64,000 nucleotides of DNA from Gammaproteobacteria bacterium (GCA_013151035.1 JAADJB010000015.1:56432-120431), one strand, 5' to 3'; shown: positions 25,870-36,115, counted from the first letter of the stretch. The notes: a model not told the origin generated them from the sequence alone. Translations and numbers: made by a program.

Positions 25870-27140
25870 GCCCAAACGACCCAATAGATGAGATTAACGT
25901 TCTTAAACTTACCTTACATGGCAGGCTCGTAGGGTATTTGGCTGGCTTTCAAAACGGCCGTAATGTTTTGAGCTTTGCTGATGAATTTAAGGGTAATCCT
26001 TCACGCCCAACATTCAGCTTAATTACGCACCCAAACTTCCCGCATTCAGAAAAGCTGATGTCAAAGCCATGGACAAAAACCATGAGGCTACACCCTATAT
26101 TATCCAACCTACTCCCAGAAGGGGCATTGCGGGAGTTAATCTCCCAAGGTTTAAAAACGCATATCGATAATGAGTTTCATATTTTTTCATATCTCGGTCA
26201 AGACCTGCCCGGTGCATTAGTTGCTACACCGATGGCCCCCCAGGATGTGCCAGATACTGTGCTAACCTCCCATAGTAAAGCCAAAGCTATAAAATTCGAA
26301 GGCAACAACCAAAAAAATAAATTTTCCCTGGCTGGCATTCAAATAAAGTTTTCCATGAAGGGAAAAGATGGTCGCTACAACCTGGCTAAAAATGGTGAGC
26401 TAGGTGATTGGATTATAAAAACACCATCCACCAAACATAAGCATCTACCCTTAAACGAATATACGGCGATGCACCTTGCGGATTTGGCCGGTGTAGATAT
26501 CCCGGATATCAAGCTCATTAAGCTTAATAAACTGGACAACTTGCCACAAATTAATCTACCTGATGAAAACCTGGCCTTTGCCATCAAACGATTTGACCGT
26601 AAAGGCAATACAAGAATTCACATGGAAGACTTTGCACAAGTCTTAGCGAAATACCCACACGAAAAATATAACTCCGCCAGTTACGAACAAATAGGAAAAG
26701 TGATTTATGATTTTTCTGGTGATGGCTTAGCCGACGCTCAGCAATTCGCCAGGCGATTACTGGTGAATATCTTACTCGCCAATGGTGATGCTCATTTAAA
26801 AAACTGGAGCCTTCTTTATCAAGATCAGGTAACACCAAGACTGTCTCCAGCGTATGATATCGTCACCACCCGCGTTTACATTGATGAAGAAAAAGAATAC
26901 GCCTTGAATCTTGGTAAAACGAAAAAGTGGTATTCAGTAACAGAAGACCATTTTCAGTATTGGACTGATAAATCAGGTATTCCCTGGCGTGCAATCAAAC
27001 CGCATATTGATGATGCCATGGAGAAGGCACGAACATTATGGCCGGAAGCTTTGAAAGATTTGCCTATGGATGAAGAACATAAAAACAAGCTTAAATCCCA
27101 TTGGCTTAAACTCCATGCTAATTTCAAAATAGAAGCTTAA
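25866..27140 (+). CDS. hipA: HipA-like serine/threonine kinase toxin
   Basis: 424 residues, full length for HipA. Visible motifs: the N-terminal HipA domain with HPILSNLLPEGALRELI; FSLAGIQIKFS; IIKTPS with NEYTAMHLADLAGVDIP; the AIKRFDR and HMEDFAQVL motifs; the catalytic ANGDAHLKNWSLLY and the metal-binding SPAYDIVTT. All expected catalytic residues are present, so it is likely active; in studied systems the target is glutamyl-tRNA synthetase, not shown here. The stop codon directly abuts a stub of an integrase C-terminus, marking a recombination junction. Confidence 0.9.
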   Translation: MSPNDPIDEINVLKLTLHGRLVGYLAGFQNGRNVLSFADEFKGNPSRPTFSLITHPNFPHSEKLMSKPWTKTMRLHPILSNLLPEGALRELISQGLKTHIDNEFHIFSYLGQDLPGALVATPMAPQDVPDTVLTSHSKAKAIKFEGNNQKNKFSLAGIQIKFSMKGKDGRYNLAKNGELGDWIIKTPSTKHKHLPLNEYTAMHLADLAGVDIPDIKLIKLNKLDNLPQINLPDENLAFAIKRFDRKGNTRIHMEDFAQVLAKYPHEKYNSASYEQIGKVIYDFSGDGLADAQQFARRLLVNILLANGDAHLKNWSLLYQDQVTPRLSPAYDIVTTRVYIDEEKEYALNLGKTKKWYSVTEDHFQYWTDKSGIPWRAIKPHIDDAMEKARTLWPEALKDLPMDEEHKNKLKSHWLKLHANFKIEA

Positions 27141-27193
27141 GGAGCAGAAATTCAAGAACTTATCGATGCAGTTGCGAAGATTGTGGAAGCAGA
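27141..27193 (+). pseudogene. Stub of a tyrosine-integrase C-terminus
   Basis: 53 bases nearly identical to the tail of the integrase remnant at 29430-29482, with four differences visible. It encodes GAEIQELIDAVAKIVEA. It starts immediately after the hipA stop and ends exactly where an IS66-type terminal sequence (GTAAGCG) begins. Confidence 0.8.
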
Positions 27194-27516
27194 GTAAGCG
27201 CAAAACAAACCACACCCTATACACCTGAAAGGATTTTCTGCACTCTGTTGTTTTACCCTCAGAGGAATGGAATATGTCAGACCCAATCAAGCCGAACCTG
27301 ACCGAACAACAAAGCCATTGGCTTACGATATTAAAAAACTGTAAGGCATCGGGTCAAACGATGAAGGCCTTTGTGACATCCGAAGGACTGGATCTTCAAG
27401 ACCTGTACACATGGAAAAAGATGCTGGTTAAAAAAGGTGTCCTGCCAAGAACACAAAAGCCTCGCTTTCAACAGGTGAAGATTATAGATTCAGTGTCTGT
27501 GCCTGAATGTCGCATC
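27194..27516 (+). mobile_element. IS66-family element remnant, left end with tnpA start
   Basis: Begins with GTAAGCGCAAAAC, matching the GTAAGCG terminus typical of IS66-family elements, and continues into a TnpA-type accessory ORF. The right part of the element (tnpB, tnpC and right end) is missing: at about position 27516 the sequence runs into the 3' end of the Fic gene. No right terminal repeat is seen in the window. Confidence 0.7.
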
Positions 27517-27585
27517 AATTGCTTCAAACCAAGCTATACCAAGTCGCCCGAGCCTTACCATGCCGCTGAATGCGACTATCATTGA
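27274..27585 (+). pseudogene. IS66 TnpA-like protein, 3' truncated
   Basis: Reads LTEQQSHWLTILKNCKASG, QTMKAFVTSEGLDLQDLYTW and KKMLVKKGVLP, the helix-turn-helix of IS66 accessory protein TnpA. After VSVPECRI the IS66-like sequence is lost; the remaining 27 residues come from the complement of the Fic gene's 3' end. SD-like AGAGG lies upstream of the ATG. Non-functional for transposition without the missing tnpB/tnpC. Confidence 0.7.
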
Positions 27586-28573
27586 CCAACTCACGTAGTC
27601 TAACTTTTAACGTATTCTGGTTCGCGCCTGTAAGTTCTACTACTTGAGCAATGGTTAAATGTTCATGCTCTTCTAAAAGCTTAAGAATCCGAACAGAAAG
27701 CAACGACAATGAAGTATCGCTTACAGCCTTTTCTTGCTCCACCTTTATAATAAGATTAGCCTTTTGTTTTTTCAAGCAACGTAGAAAAAACCCTAACCAA
27801 GGCTCCCAATCTGGGGCATTATTATTGAGCGTAGCTTGGGTGCGCCGCAGTGCCTTATAGTAAAGATCTTTATTCTCTTCAACAATGCTTTCTAGCGAGA
27901 CATAAGGCACATATTCATAACCTGCACGTAATAACAACAATGTAGTTAGAACACGCGAGAGTCTGCCATTACCATCCTGAAATGGATGGATTGCCAAGAA
28001 TACCACATTGATAACCGCAATAATTAAAAGCGGGTGCATAGCTGATTCATCAATTGCTTTGGATGCCCATTGTACCAATCCTTCCATTTCTCTGGGCGTA
28101 TCAAATGGCGTTGCGGTTTCAAAGATCACACCACAACACACACCTTTTTCATCTTTGGCAACAACATGATTGGGAAGTGTTTTGTAAGAGCCGCGATGCC
28201 GTTCATCTTTGGCGCTATGACGAAGCAATGTCTGGTGTAATTGACGGATATGATTTTCGTTAAAGTGCAAATCTTCGTAAGCCTGAAATACCAAATCCAT
28301 CGCTTCGGCGTATCCAGCCACTTCCTGTTCATCACGGGTTTTAAAAGATGTCTTGCCGAGGTTTGAAAGCAGCTTTTCTACCTGTACATCGCTGAGCTTT
28401 GCACCTTCAATCCGCGTAGAAGAACCTACACTTTCGATTGTCGCCACTTTACGCAGTTGTTGCAGGCGTTCCGGTGAGAGAGCTTTCAATGCCTGCCATT
28501 GGCCTTTGAACTCATCAATTTCAGCGATAAGTTGCAATATATCTTGACCAACAGTGATATGCGGCTCTTTCAT
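27524..28573 (-). CDS. Fic family AMP-transferase, class II (N-terminal inhibitory helix)
   Basis: 349 residues. An N-terminal Fic_N-like region carries the inhibitory motif SSTRIEG (about residues 51-57; S/T-x3-E-G/N type), marking a class II self-inhibited Fic protein. The catalytic motif HPFQDGNGRLSR is complete, as is the flap upstream of it (GSYKTLPNHVVA). A C-terminal winged helix (LTIAQVVELTGANQNTLKVRLREL) follows. It probably AMPylates a protein target; the target is not known. The ATG at 28573 has AAGGGG five to six bases upstream. Four phased direct repeats lie just before the gene. Its 3' end abuts the truncated IS66 element. Confidence 0.9.
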   Translation of the reverse strand: MKEPHITVGQDILQLIAEIDEFKGQWQALKALSPERLQQLRKVATIESVGSSTRIEGAKLSDVQVEKLLSNLGKTSFKTRDEQEVAGYAEAMDLVFQAYEDLHFNENHIRQLHQTLLRHSAKDERHRGSYKTLPNHVVAKDEKGVCCGVIFETATPFDTPREMEGLVQWASKAIDESAMHPLLIIAVINVVFLAIHPFQDGNGRLSRVLTTLLLLRAGYEYVPYVSLESIVEENKDLYYKALRRTQATLNNNAPDWEPWLGFFLRCLKKQKANLIIKVEQEKAVSDTSLSLLSVRILKLLEEHEHLTIAQVVELTGANQNTLKVRLRELVNDSRIQRHGKARATWYSLV

Positions 28574-28596
28574 TCAGACCCCTTATCGATGCCTAT

Positions 28597-28639
28597 ACCC
28601 GATTAACATACCCGATAATACCCGATAACACCCGATAAT
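28597..28639. repeat. Four phased ACCCGAT(T/A)A repeats upstream of fic
   Basis: ACCCGATTA at 28597 and ACCCGATAA at 28610, 28620 and 28630, the last three spaced exactly 10 bp (one helical turn). On the fic coding strand they read TTATCGGGT, 24-66 bases before the start codon. This looks like an operator array, possibly for the protein's own winged helix. The same word forms both arms of the terminator at 29536-29566. The 190 bases after this array, up to 28825, hold nothing I can identify. Confidence 0.65.
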
Positions 28640-28825
28640 CTAGCTTTATTTTTAGATTATCAACATTTCATACCATAGGTTCTTGGTCGTTCTGTAACCA
28701 TCCCTTAAAACAGTACCACTAGCCTATACAATCCTCCCATTTTTTAGAGACAACACATTACTGGCCTTTATCTGACTCGTTTTTACGAAAAAATCTAAAT
28801 AAACAGCAAGCGGCAAGCGCCTCTC

Positions 28826-29534
28826 CTCTTACGTTTCGACCTTATCAAATGGATTCCCCAGATTTTACTAGACACCAAACAGCCTTATAATGCAACTATT
28901 ATGAGGGGTTCTATTTCTTGGCAGGAACAGAAAGTTCTTCTACCTGAATTAGCTACTCATCTCGTAGAACCTGTGCTATTCGCCCTGAATACAGGGTGTA
29001 GAGAACAGGAAATTTGCCAATTAAGATGGGGATGGGAGATAAGGATAAAGGATAGCTGAATTGGACTGCTCAGTGTTCGTATTGCCTGAATGGGCGACGA
29101 AAAATGAGGAAGAAAGGGTTGTGGTACTAAATTCGGCTTCTGCTTCTGTGATCGAAGCTCAAAGAGGGAAACACCCCTCAAGGGTTTTCACACTAAGAAA
29201 CAGACCATTGAATAAAATCTATAACTCAGGTTGGCAAGGTGGTCGTGAACGTGCCGCAAATAGATATGAAAAAGAGATGAAAGATACTGCCCCTTGGGGT
29301 TTTAGAAATCTCAGAGTTCATGATCTAAGGCATACATTTGGTAGAAGGCTTAGAGCTGCTGGAGTTTCTAAAGAAACTAGATCAGCACTACTAGGTCATA
29401 AGACTGGAGACATCACGACACACTACTCTGGGGCGGAAATTCAAGAACTTATTGATGCAGTTGCGAAGATTGTGAAAGCAGACTCCCGCAAAACTCCCGC
29501 ACTGACATTATTAAGAGTTTCTTCCAGACAATAA
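28826..29534 (+). pseudogene. Tyrosine-recombinase phage-type integrase, 5' truncated and frameshifted
   Basis: One frame encodes KWIPQILLDTKQP and then SISWQEQKVLLPELATHLVE, VLFALNTGCREQEICQLRWG up to about 29056, where it meets a stop. A second frame continues from about 29058 with LDCSVFVLPEWATKNEEERV and the catalytic region: HDLRHTFGRRLRAAGVSKET, LLGHKTGDITTHYS (tyrosine). Relative to related integrases, about seven extra bases (around 29051-29058) break the frame. The N-terminal arm-binding part is absent. The gene ends next to the 3' end of tRNA-fMet, a usual integrase location, so it may be what is left of an element inserted there. Confidence 0.8.
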
Positions 29535-29535
29535 A

Positions 29536-29566
29536 AAACCCGATAACTCATTGAATTATCGGGTTT
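29536..29566 (-). terminator. Intrinsic terminator after tRNA-fMet
   Basis: AAACCCGATAA and TTATCGGGTTT form an 11-bp stem with a 9-base loop. Read on the minus strand it ends in TTTTTTAT, so it should stop transcripts coming from the nuo operon and tRNA-fMet. On the plus strand, after the integrase remnant, the T-run is poor. Confidence 0.75.
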
Positions 29567-29572
29567 ACTGAT

Positions 29573-29649
<77 letters not shown>

Positions 29650-29702
29650 TCAGAAGAAGAGCATTCTAGCAGTATTCTGCAAGACTTCAAGCCTTATCTC
29701 AA

Positions 29703-31145
29703 TTAGCCAATGGCATTTATACACAGCGTCATCAAGGCACCAGGGAATATTCCTAGAGCTAATACCGCCAGGCTATTCAGACTCAACACAAAGCGGGTAT
29801 CAAAGGCGGCTTGTATCGGTTGTGCTCCCTCTTCCACCTTATCAAAATACATCAGCTTTATGATACGCAAATAATAGAACGCACCAATCACGGAGAAAGC
29901 GACGGCAACCAGTGCCAGCCATAACATATCTGCGGATATAACCGCCTCCAGCACCGATAACTTGGCAAAGAAGCCCACGGTAGGTGGCACACCTGCCATT
30001 GAGAACATCAGCAACATCATCATAAAGGCTGCCCATGGACTACGATCATTAAGCCCTTTGAAGTCATCCAATTGATCAGCCTCAAAGCCACGCCGACTAA
30101 GCAAGATAATGATACCAAAACCACCAGCAGCCATAATGGCATAGGTGATGGCGTAGAACATGGAGGCAGCATAGCCTTCATTGCTACCCGACAGGATACC
30201 TAATATCAGAAAACCAATATGCGAGATGGTTGAATACGCCAGCATACGTTTGATATTGGTCTGTGCAATGGCAATCACATTACCCACTGCCATCGACAAG
30301 ACTGCGAGAATCATCAACATCCCGCTCCAGTCGACATACAAGGGCCCCATAGCATCCACCAGCAGACGCATCACAATGGCGAAAGCAGCCAGTTTAGGCG
30401 CACTACCGATATACAAAGTTACTGAGGTCGGCGCACCCTGATAGACATCGGGAACCCACATGTGGAAGGGAACTGCACCCAGTTTAAAGGCCAGCCCCAC
30501 CACTACAAATACCAGACCAAAGACCAGTGGCAGGTCACGCGCATCATGCGCGGCAATGGCATTCGAGACCTCGGCAATATCCAGTGAACCGGTCACGCCG
30601 TAGAGCATGGAGATACCGTAGAGCAACATACCCGATGCCAGCGCACCAAGGACAAAGTATTTCATTGCTGCCTCAGAGGCAGTGGCTGAGTCCCGATCAA
30701 AGGCCACCATGGCATACAACGACAGAGACAATAATTCCAGCCCCAGATAGATGGTCAGGAAGTTATGCGCTGAGATCATAATCATCATACCCAGCACACC
30801 AAACAGACCTAGCACATAATACTCACCCTTAAACAGACCACGCGCACGCAGATAATCCCTGGAATACTGGAACACCATAAAGGTCACAATACAGACGAAC
30901 ACCTTGAGTACAATCGCCATGGCATCATTGACGAACAGACCGTGCAGCACCACCTCGGTTATGCCACTATCAACAAACACCACCAGCAAGGCGGTAATAA
31001 CCAGTGTCACCTGTGATAGAGCAAAGGAAATAGTGCGCGTCCGCTCCGTAAGAAAGGCATCCAGGATCAATATAATGCAAGTCATACTGAGGATGAATAT
31101 CTCAGGGATAAGCGGGAAGAATTCAGCAAGTTCAGGCATTATCAT
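29703..31145 (-). CDS. nuoN: NADH-quinone oxidoreductase subunit N
   Basis: 480 residues, about 14 membrane helices. One of three antiporter-like proton-channel subunits of complex I in the inner membrane. The core of the proton-channel family is seen in the stretch [20 protein letters not shown], in [20 protein letters not shown], and in the lysine of [16 protein letters not shown]. It is the last gene of the nuo operon, following nuoM by 15 bases. tRNA-fMet comes 54 bases further on. Confidence 0.97.
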   Translation of the reverse strand: MIMPELAEFFPLIPEIFILSMTCIILILDAFLTERTRTISFALSQVTLVITALLVVFVDSGITEVVLHGLFVNDAMAIVLKVFVCIVTFMVFQYSRDYLRARGLFKGEYYVLGLFGVLGMMIMISAHNFLTIYLGLELLSLSLYAMVAFDRDSATASEAAMKYFVLGALASGMLLYGISMLYGVTGSLDIAEVSNAIAAHDARDLPLVFGLVFVVVGLAFKLGAVPFHMWVPDVYQGAPTSVTLYIGSAPKLAAFAIVMRLLVDAMGPLYVDWSGMLMILAVLSMAVGNVIAIAQTNIKRMLAYSTISHIGFLILGILSGSNEGYAASMFYAITYAIMAAGGFGIIILLSRRGFEADQLDDFKGLNDRSPWAAFMMMLLMFSMAGVPPTVGFFAKLSVLEAVISADMLWLALVAVAFSVIGAFYYLRIIKLMYFDKVEEGAQPIQAAFDTRFVLSLNSLAVLALGIFPGALMTLCINAIG

Positions 31146-31160
31146 GTTCTCAGACCGCTC

Positions 31161-32681
31161 TTATAGTTTTGATACCGATATATGTTGCAACAGATTTTCT
31201 ACTGTTGCATGCAATACATCGACAAGTGGTGCCGGATACAAACCTAGTGCCAATACCGCAATGGCAAGCACACCCAACACCATAAATTCTCTGTAATTCA
31301 CATCTTCAAGTGCAGCCACCTGATCATTAGCAACCTCACCAAAGATGACCCGTTTCAACAACCACAGACTGTAACCCGCACCCAGCATCAGGGTGGTAGC
31401 GGCAAGGAAGGCATACCAGAAGTTCGCCTTAAAGCTGGCAAGGATCACCATAAACTCACCGACAAAACCGGAGGTGCCCGGCAGACCGGAGTTTGCCATA
31501 CTGAACAACACCATAAAGGCACCAAATATCGGCATTTTGTTAATCACACCACCATAGTCGCTGATGTTGCGGGTATGCATACGGTCGTACAACACCCCGA
31601 TACAGAGGAATAATGCCCCGGAGATAAAGCCGTGCGAGATCATCTGTACAATAGCACCCTCCAGCCCCAGCATCGCACCTTGTATGCCTCCCGTCTGATC
31701 CATGATTTGAAAGGCAACGAAAATACCGAGGATGACAAAACCCATGTGTGCGATAGAGGAATAAGCTATCAGTTTTTTCATATCCTGCTGCACAATGGCA
31801 ACAAAACCAATATAGACGATGGCAATCAGCGACAGCGTAATCATCAACCAGTCCAACTCCATGCTGGCATCCGGGGTAATCGGCAGACTAAAACGCAGGA
31901 AGCCGTAGCCACCAATCTTCAACATAATCGCCGCCAGGATAACCGAACCGCCAGTAGGTGCCTCAACGTGCGCATCCGGTAGCCAGGTATGCACCGGCCA
32001 CATCGGCACCTTAACCGCAAACGCCATCAGGAAGGCGATAAAGATCAGAATCTGTTCCTGTCGCGTCAACGCCAGTTGATGGAAGTCCAGCACACTGAAG
32101 CTGCCCGACTGATAATACATATAGATCAGGGCAACCAGCATAAACACCGAGCCGAGAAAGGTATAGAGGAAGAACTTAATGGTGGCATAAACCCTCTTCG
32201 GCCCACCCCAGATACCAATAATCAGGAACATCGGCACCAGCATGCCTTCCCAGAACACATAGAACAACATCGCATCAAGGGCAGCAAACACACCATTCAT
32301 CAGGCCTTCCATAATCAGGAAACAGGCCATGTATTGAGCCACCTTATCTTTGATCACTTCCCAACTGGCAACAATCACCAGAATGGTGGTAAAGGTGGTC
32401 AACAGGATCAACGGCATTGAGATACCATCAATACCGAGGTGATAATTGATGTTAAAGCGATCAATCCATGGCGTGAGTTCAACAAACTGCATGTTTGCCG
32501 TATTCAGATCAAAGCCGGTATATAAGGGGATACTCAAGGCAAAGGTCGCCACAGCAACCAGCAGCGCCATCCAGCGTGCATCCAGAAATTTGGGGCCATC
32601 GGTCATACTCAGCGCCAGTATCAGTAGACCACCGATAACAGGTACCCAGACAACCAGACTTAATATAGAAGAATCTAACAT
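31161..32681 (-). CDS. nuoM: NADH-quinone oxidoreductase subunit M
   Basis: 506 residues, antiporter-like proton-pumping subunit of complex I. Motifs: FWEGMLVPMFLIIGIWGG with the channel glutamate, FAVKVPMWPVHTWLPDAHVE, and QQDMKKLIAYSSIAHMGFV. The length is normal for NuoM. It lies between nuoL and nuoN in the standard order. Confidence 0.97.
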   Translation of the reverse strand: MLDSSILSLVVWVPVIGGLLILALSMTDGPKFLDARWMALLVAVATFALSIPLYTGFDLNTANMQFVELTPWIDRFNINYHLGIDGISMPLILLTTFTTILVIVASWEVIKDKVAQYMACFLIMEGLMNGVFAALDAMLFYVFWEGMLVPMFLIIGIWGGPKRVYATIKFFLYTFLGSVFMLVALIYMYYQSGSFSVLDFHQLALTRQEQILIFIAFLMAFAVKVPMWPVHTWLPDAHVEAPTGGSVILAAIMLKIGGYGFLRFSLPITPDASMELDWLMITLSLIAIVYIGFVAIVQQDMKKLIAYSSIAHMGFVILGIFVAFQIMDQTGGIQGAMLGLEGAIVQMISHGFISGALFLCIGVLYDRMHTRNISDYGGVINKMPIFGAFMVLFSMANSGLPGTSGFVGEFMVILASFKANFWYAFLAATTLMLGAGYSLWLLKRVIFGEVANDQVAALEDVNYREFMVLGVLAIAVLALGLYPAPLVDVLHATVENLLQHISVSKL

Positions 32682-32714
32682 TTTGCTATCTTTTTAATCC
32701 GTAATTAATGCGCA

Positions 32715-34673
32715 TCAAGCCCAAGGCTTGATAACCCAGCTTAACAAACCTAATAAACCTAAAATCATGGCAAAGGCATAATGATAGAGATAACCACTCT
32801 GCATCTTGCGCATGACACCTGAGCACAACCCCACCAGTTTGGCACTGCCGTTCACCAACAAGCCATCAATCAATAACTTGTCACCCAGATTCCAAAACAA
32901 ACGCCCTATACCCACGGTACCACCGGCAAACACCTTCTGGTTAATATCATCCAGGTAATACTTATTCGTTAACAGACGATGCAGACCGGATAGCGATTTC
33001 TCAGCCATGTCCGCAATACAAGGTTTCACCATATAGACATACCACGCCACAAACACACCCGCCAGTGCCAGATAGAACGGTGGGCTCACAATCGCATGGG
33101 TCGCAAAGGCGATGGGGCCGTGGAAGTCTTCTTTCAAGGATGCCAGCACATCATGTTCAGGTAACACATGAATCACCCCGTCAAAGAAGCCATCGAACAG
33201 AATCGGCCCCATCAGATAACCCGCTATCACAGAAGGGATGGCTAACAGGATGAGCGGAATAGTAACCACTGCCGGTGATTCATGCAGGTGTTCACGCGTA
33301 TGGTCATCCATGCGCTCCTTGCCATGAAATACCAGAAAATACATACGGAAGCTATACAGCGCAGTAATAAACACCCCGGAAAGCACGGCAATATAGGCAT
33401 AACCCGCACCCGGCAGGGTAGAATTCTGTACTGCCACAATAATACTGTCCTTGGAATAATAACCGGCAAAGAACGGCGTACCAATCAGAGCCAGTGAACC
33501 AATCAATGAGGTAATCCAGGTAATGGGGAGATATTTTCTCAGCCCACCCATCTTGCGCATATCCTGTTCATGGTGCATGGCAATAATCACAGAACCGGCA
33601 GCGAGAAATAACAGTGCCTTGAAGAAGGCATGAGTCATCAGGTGGAAGATACCGGCCGCATAGGCTGAGGCACCCAGTGCCACCGTCATGTAACCCAGTT
33701 GAGACAGGGTTGAATAGGCCACCACACGTTTAATATCATTCTGTACCAGACCCAACAGCCCCATAAAGAAGGCGGTGGTCGCACCGATTATCATGATAAA
33801 ACTCAACGCCGTCTCTGATAACTCAAACAATGGCGACATACGTGCCACCATAAAGATACCGGCAGTCACCATAGTTGCGGCATGAATCAGTGCCGAGATT
33901 GGGGTAGGGCCTTCCATCGAATCAGGCAGCCAGACATGCAGTGGCACCTGCGCCGATTTACCCATAGCACCAATGAACAACAAAATAGCAATCACTGTCA
34001 TCAACGACCACTGTTCACCACTGAATATCTCAATCGTGGTATCGGTAAGATGCGGTGCAGCAGTGAATACATCCATATAATCCAGGCTATTGAAATGCAT
34101 AAAGACCGCAGCAATACCCAACAGAAAACCAAAATCACCAATGCGGTTGACCAGAAACGCCTTCATATTGGCGAAGATTGCTGTCGGCTTCTTATACCAA
34201 AAACCAATCAGCAGGTAAGACACCAGCCCCACAGCCTCCCAGCCGAAGAATAACTGCAAGAAGTTATTCGACATCACCAGCATCAGCATGGAGAAGGTAA
34301 ACAAGGCAATATAACTGAAGAAACGTTGATAGCCCGGATCATCATGCATATAACCAATGGTGTAGATATGCACCATCAGCGAGACAAAGGTGACCACCAG
34401 CATCATTAACACCGTGAGATTATCGATCAGGAAACCGATCTCAAAGGGAATCCCGCCTACCACCATCCAGGTATAGATGGTTTCGTTAAAGACCGCACCA
34501 CCCTCCAGCACAATATAATTAAACGCCAGCAGCGACAACAGGAAGGCCGTCGCCACACCGGCAATGGTTGCCATGTGTGATGCCCTGCGTCCGATATACT
34601 TGCCAAACAAACCGGCAAGGATAGATCCAAACAGCGGAGCAAGAGGGATAGCAATGTATAAACTTTTCATCAT
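32715..34673 (-). CDS. nuoL: NADH-quinone oxidoreductase subunit L
   Basis: 652 residues, the largest antiporter-like subunit of complex I. Visible are FFGWEAVGLVSYLLIGFWY, GKSAQVPLHVWLPDSMEGPT, QNDIKRVVAYSTLSQLGYM, and a long C-terminal part expected to form the lateral helix and last membrane segment. Two consecutive ATG codons begin the gene (34673 and 34670), four bases after nuoK's stop. Length and motifs are normal. Confidence 0.97.
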   Translation of the reverse strand: MMKSLYIAIPLAPLFGSILAGLFGKYIGRRASHMATIAGVATAFLLSLLAFNYIVLEGGAVFNETIYTWMVVGGIPFEIGFLIDNLTVLMMLVVTFVSLMVHIYTIGYMHDDPGYQRFFSYIALFTFSMLMLVMSNNFLQLFFGWEAVGLVSYLLIGFWYKKPTAIFANMKAFLVNRIGDFGFLLGIAAVFMHFNSLDYMDVFTAAPHLTDTTIEIFSGEQWSLMTVIAILLFIGAMGKSAQVPLHVWLPDSMEGPTPISALIHAATMVTAGIFMVARMSPLFELSETALSFIMIIGATTAFFMGLLGLVQNDIKRVVAYSTLSQLGYMTVALGASAYAAGIFHLMTHAFFKALLFLAAGSVIIAMHHEQDMRKMGGLRKYLPITWITSLIGSLALIGTPFFAGYYSKDSIIVAVQNSTLPGAGYAYIAVLSGVFITALYSFRMYFLVFHGKERMDDHTREHLHESPAVVTIPLILLAIPSVIAGYLMGPILFDGFFDGVIHVLPEHDVLASLKEDFHGPIAFATHAIVSPPFYLALAGVFVAWYVYMVKPCIADMAEKSLSGLHRLLTNKYYLDDINQKVFAGGTVGIGRLFWNLGDKLLIDGLLVNGSAKLVGLCSGVMRKMQSGYLYHYAFAMILGLLGLLSWVIKPWA

Positions 34674-34677
34674 ATCC

Positions 34678-34983
34678 TCAACCCTTCATGCTATCCATAT
34701 CATCAACATTAATGCTGCGTTTATTACGGAACAGCACCACCAGGATCGCCAGACCAATAGCCGCCTCGGCGGCGGCCACGGTCAAGATAAAAAAGACAAA
34801 GACCTGACCGGCGATATCGTTCAGATAATAGGAGAAGGCAACAAAATTCATATTAACCGACAACAACATCAGCTCTATCGACATCAGGATAATGATGACA
34901 TTCTTACGATTAAGGAAGATACCCGCCATGCTCAAGGCAAACAGGATGGCACCCAGGATGAGATAATCAGATAAGGCAATCAT
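34678..34983 (-). CDS. nuoK: NADH-quinone oxidoreductase subunit K
   Basis: 101 residues, three membrane helices, with the conserved glutamates of the proton path in [10 protein letters not shown] and [11 protein letters not shown]. Full family length. It overlaps nuoJ by four bases (ATGA), implying coupled translation of two neighbouring membrane subunits. Confidence 0.97.
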   Translation of the reverse strand: MIALSDYLILGAILFALSMAGIFLNRKNVIIILMSIELMLLSVNMNFVAFSYYLNDIAGQVFVFFILTVAAAEAAIGLAILVVLFRNKRSINVDDMDSMKG

Positions 34984-35582
34984 TCTTTTTCTGTCTCCAT
35001 CTTGACCATGGTCAGACGATCTTCTGCCCGCACCTGAACCTGCTCAGAGATATTCTGGCGTTTAACACCCACGCGCCGACGCATGGTCAACACAATGGCA
35101 GCAACAATCGCCACCAGCAGGATCACTGCGGCAATCTCAAATGCATAGACATAATCGGTATAGAGCACCGATGCCAGTTCCCGCGTATTACTGTAATCGG
35201 CATCATGTCTATCAGGCAGCGGATATTGATCGGTACCAAAATATTTCACACCCAGCACCAGGGTCATCTCCCACACCACAACAACGGCGACCCCAATACC
35301 AAGCGGTAGATTCTTGATAAAACCCTCGCGCAACGGTGTCATATCAATATCCAGCATCATCACCACAAACAGGAACAACACCATCACTGCACCGACATAG
35401 ACCAGCACCAGGGTAATCGCCAGGAACTCCGCCTCCAGCATCAGCCACAGACCGGCACAGGTAAAGAATGCCAGCACCAAATGCAAGGCAGCATGCACCG
35501 GATTACGCACACTGATCACACGCAAGGCGGCATAAACCAGAATGGTCGAAAACAGATAAAATACAAATTTCTCAAAACTCAT
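34980..35582 (-). CDS. nuoJ: NADH-quinone oxidoreductase subunit J
   Basis: 200 residues, five membrane helices; the conserved third helix region with [18 protein letters not shown] is present. The C-terminal tail after the last helix ([17 protein letters not shown]) is hydrophilic and cytoplasmic. It overlaps nuoK by four bases and follows nuoI by 26 bases. Confidence 0.97.
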   Translation of the reverse strand: MSFEKFVFYLFSTILVYAALRVISVRNPVHAALHLVLAFFTCAGLWLMLEAEFLAITLVLVYVGAVMVLFLFVVMMLDIDMTPLREGFIKNLPLGIGVAVVVVWEMTLVLGVKYFGTDQYPLPDRHDADYSNTRELASVLYTDYVYAFEIAAVILLVAIVAAIVLTMRRRVGVKRQNISEQVQVRAEDRLTMVKMETEKE

Positions 35583-35608
35583 AATGTTTTCACTACTATC
35601 ATCTCAAT

Positions 35609-36100
35609 CTAACGATAAGGTGCATCGGCAGCACGGTCAGCAGCAATCTGCTGTTCATGTTCATCGCCCACAGCCAGTAATTTTTCCTTGGTCATAATCT
35701 GCTCACCACGCTTCTCAAAATGGTATTCAAACACCCGAGTTTCAACAATTGAATCCACCGGACAGGATTCTTCACAAAAACCACAGAAGATACATTTAAA
35801 CAGATCAATCTCATAACGCGTGGTACGACGACTACCATCATCCTCACGGGGCCCGGCCTCAATCGTAATCGCTAATGCAGGACAAACCGCCTCACATAAC
35901 TTGCAGGCAATACAGCGTTCTTCCCCATTAGGATAACGACGCAGGGCATGCAGACCACGAAAACGGGGCGACTGCGGGGTCTTCTCTTCCGGGTATTGCA
36001 CTGTAATCTTACGCGCAAACAGGTATTTCCCGGTGACAGCCAGACCCTGCAATAGCTCCCAGAGCAAAAAACTCTTAATGTAATGACGTATCATCTTCAT
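35609..36100 (-). CDS. nuoI: NADH-quinone oxidoreductase subunit I
   Basis: 163 residues carrying two 4Fe-4S clusters (N6a/N6b) that pass electrons toward Nuo[13 protein letters not shown] and [12 protein letters not shown] are both complete. An N-terminal amphipathic part docks to the membrane. The length matches the family and the order nuoH-I-J is standard. Confidence 0.97.
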   Translation of the reverse strand: MKMIRHYIKSFLLWELLQGLAVTGKYLFARKITVQYPEEKTPQSPRFRGLHALRRYPNGEERCIACKLCEAVCPALAITIEAGPREDDGSRRTTRYEIDLFKCIFCGFCEESCPVDSIVETRVFEYHFEKRGEQIMTKEKLLAVGDEHEQQIAADRAADAPYR

Positions 36101-36115
36101 AGTTATAGAAAGCCC

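Noticed and set aside
27274..27585. Intact IS66 accessory gene
   Set aside because: Its last residues derive from the complement of the fic gene; tnpB, tnpC and the right end are absent.
28597..28639. A CRISPR array
   Set aside because: Nine-base units with one-base spacers; no spacers of CRISPR length and no cas genes.
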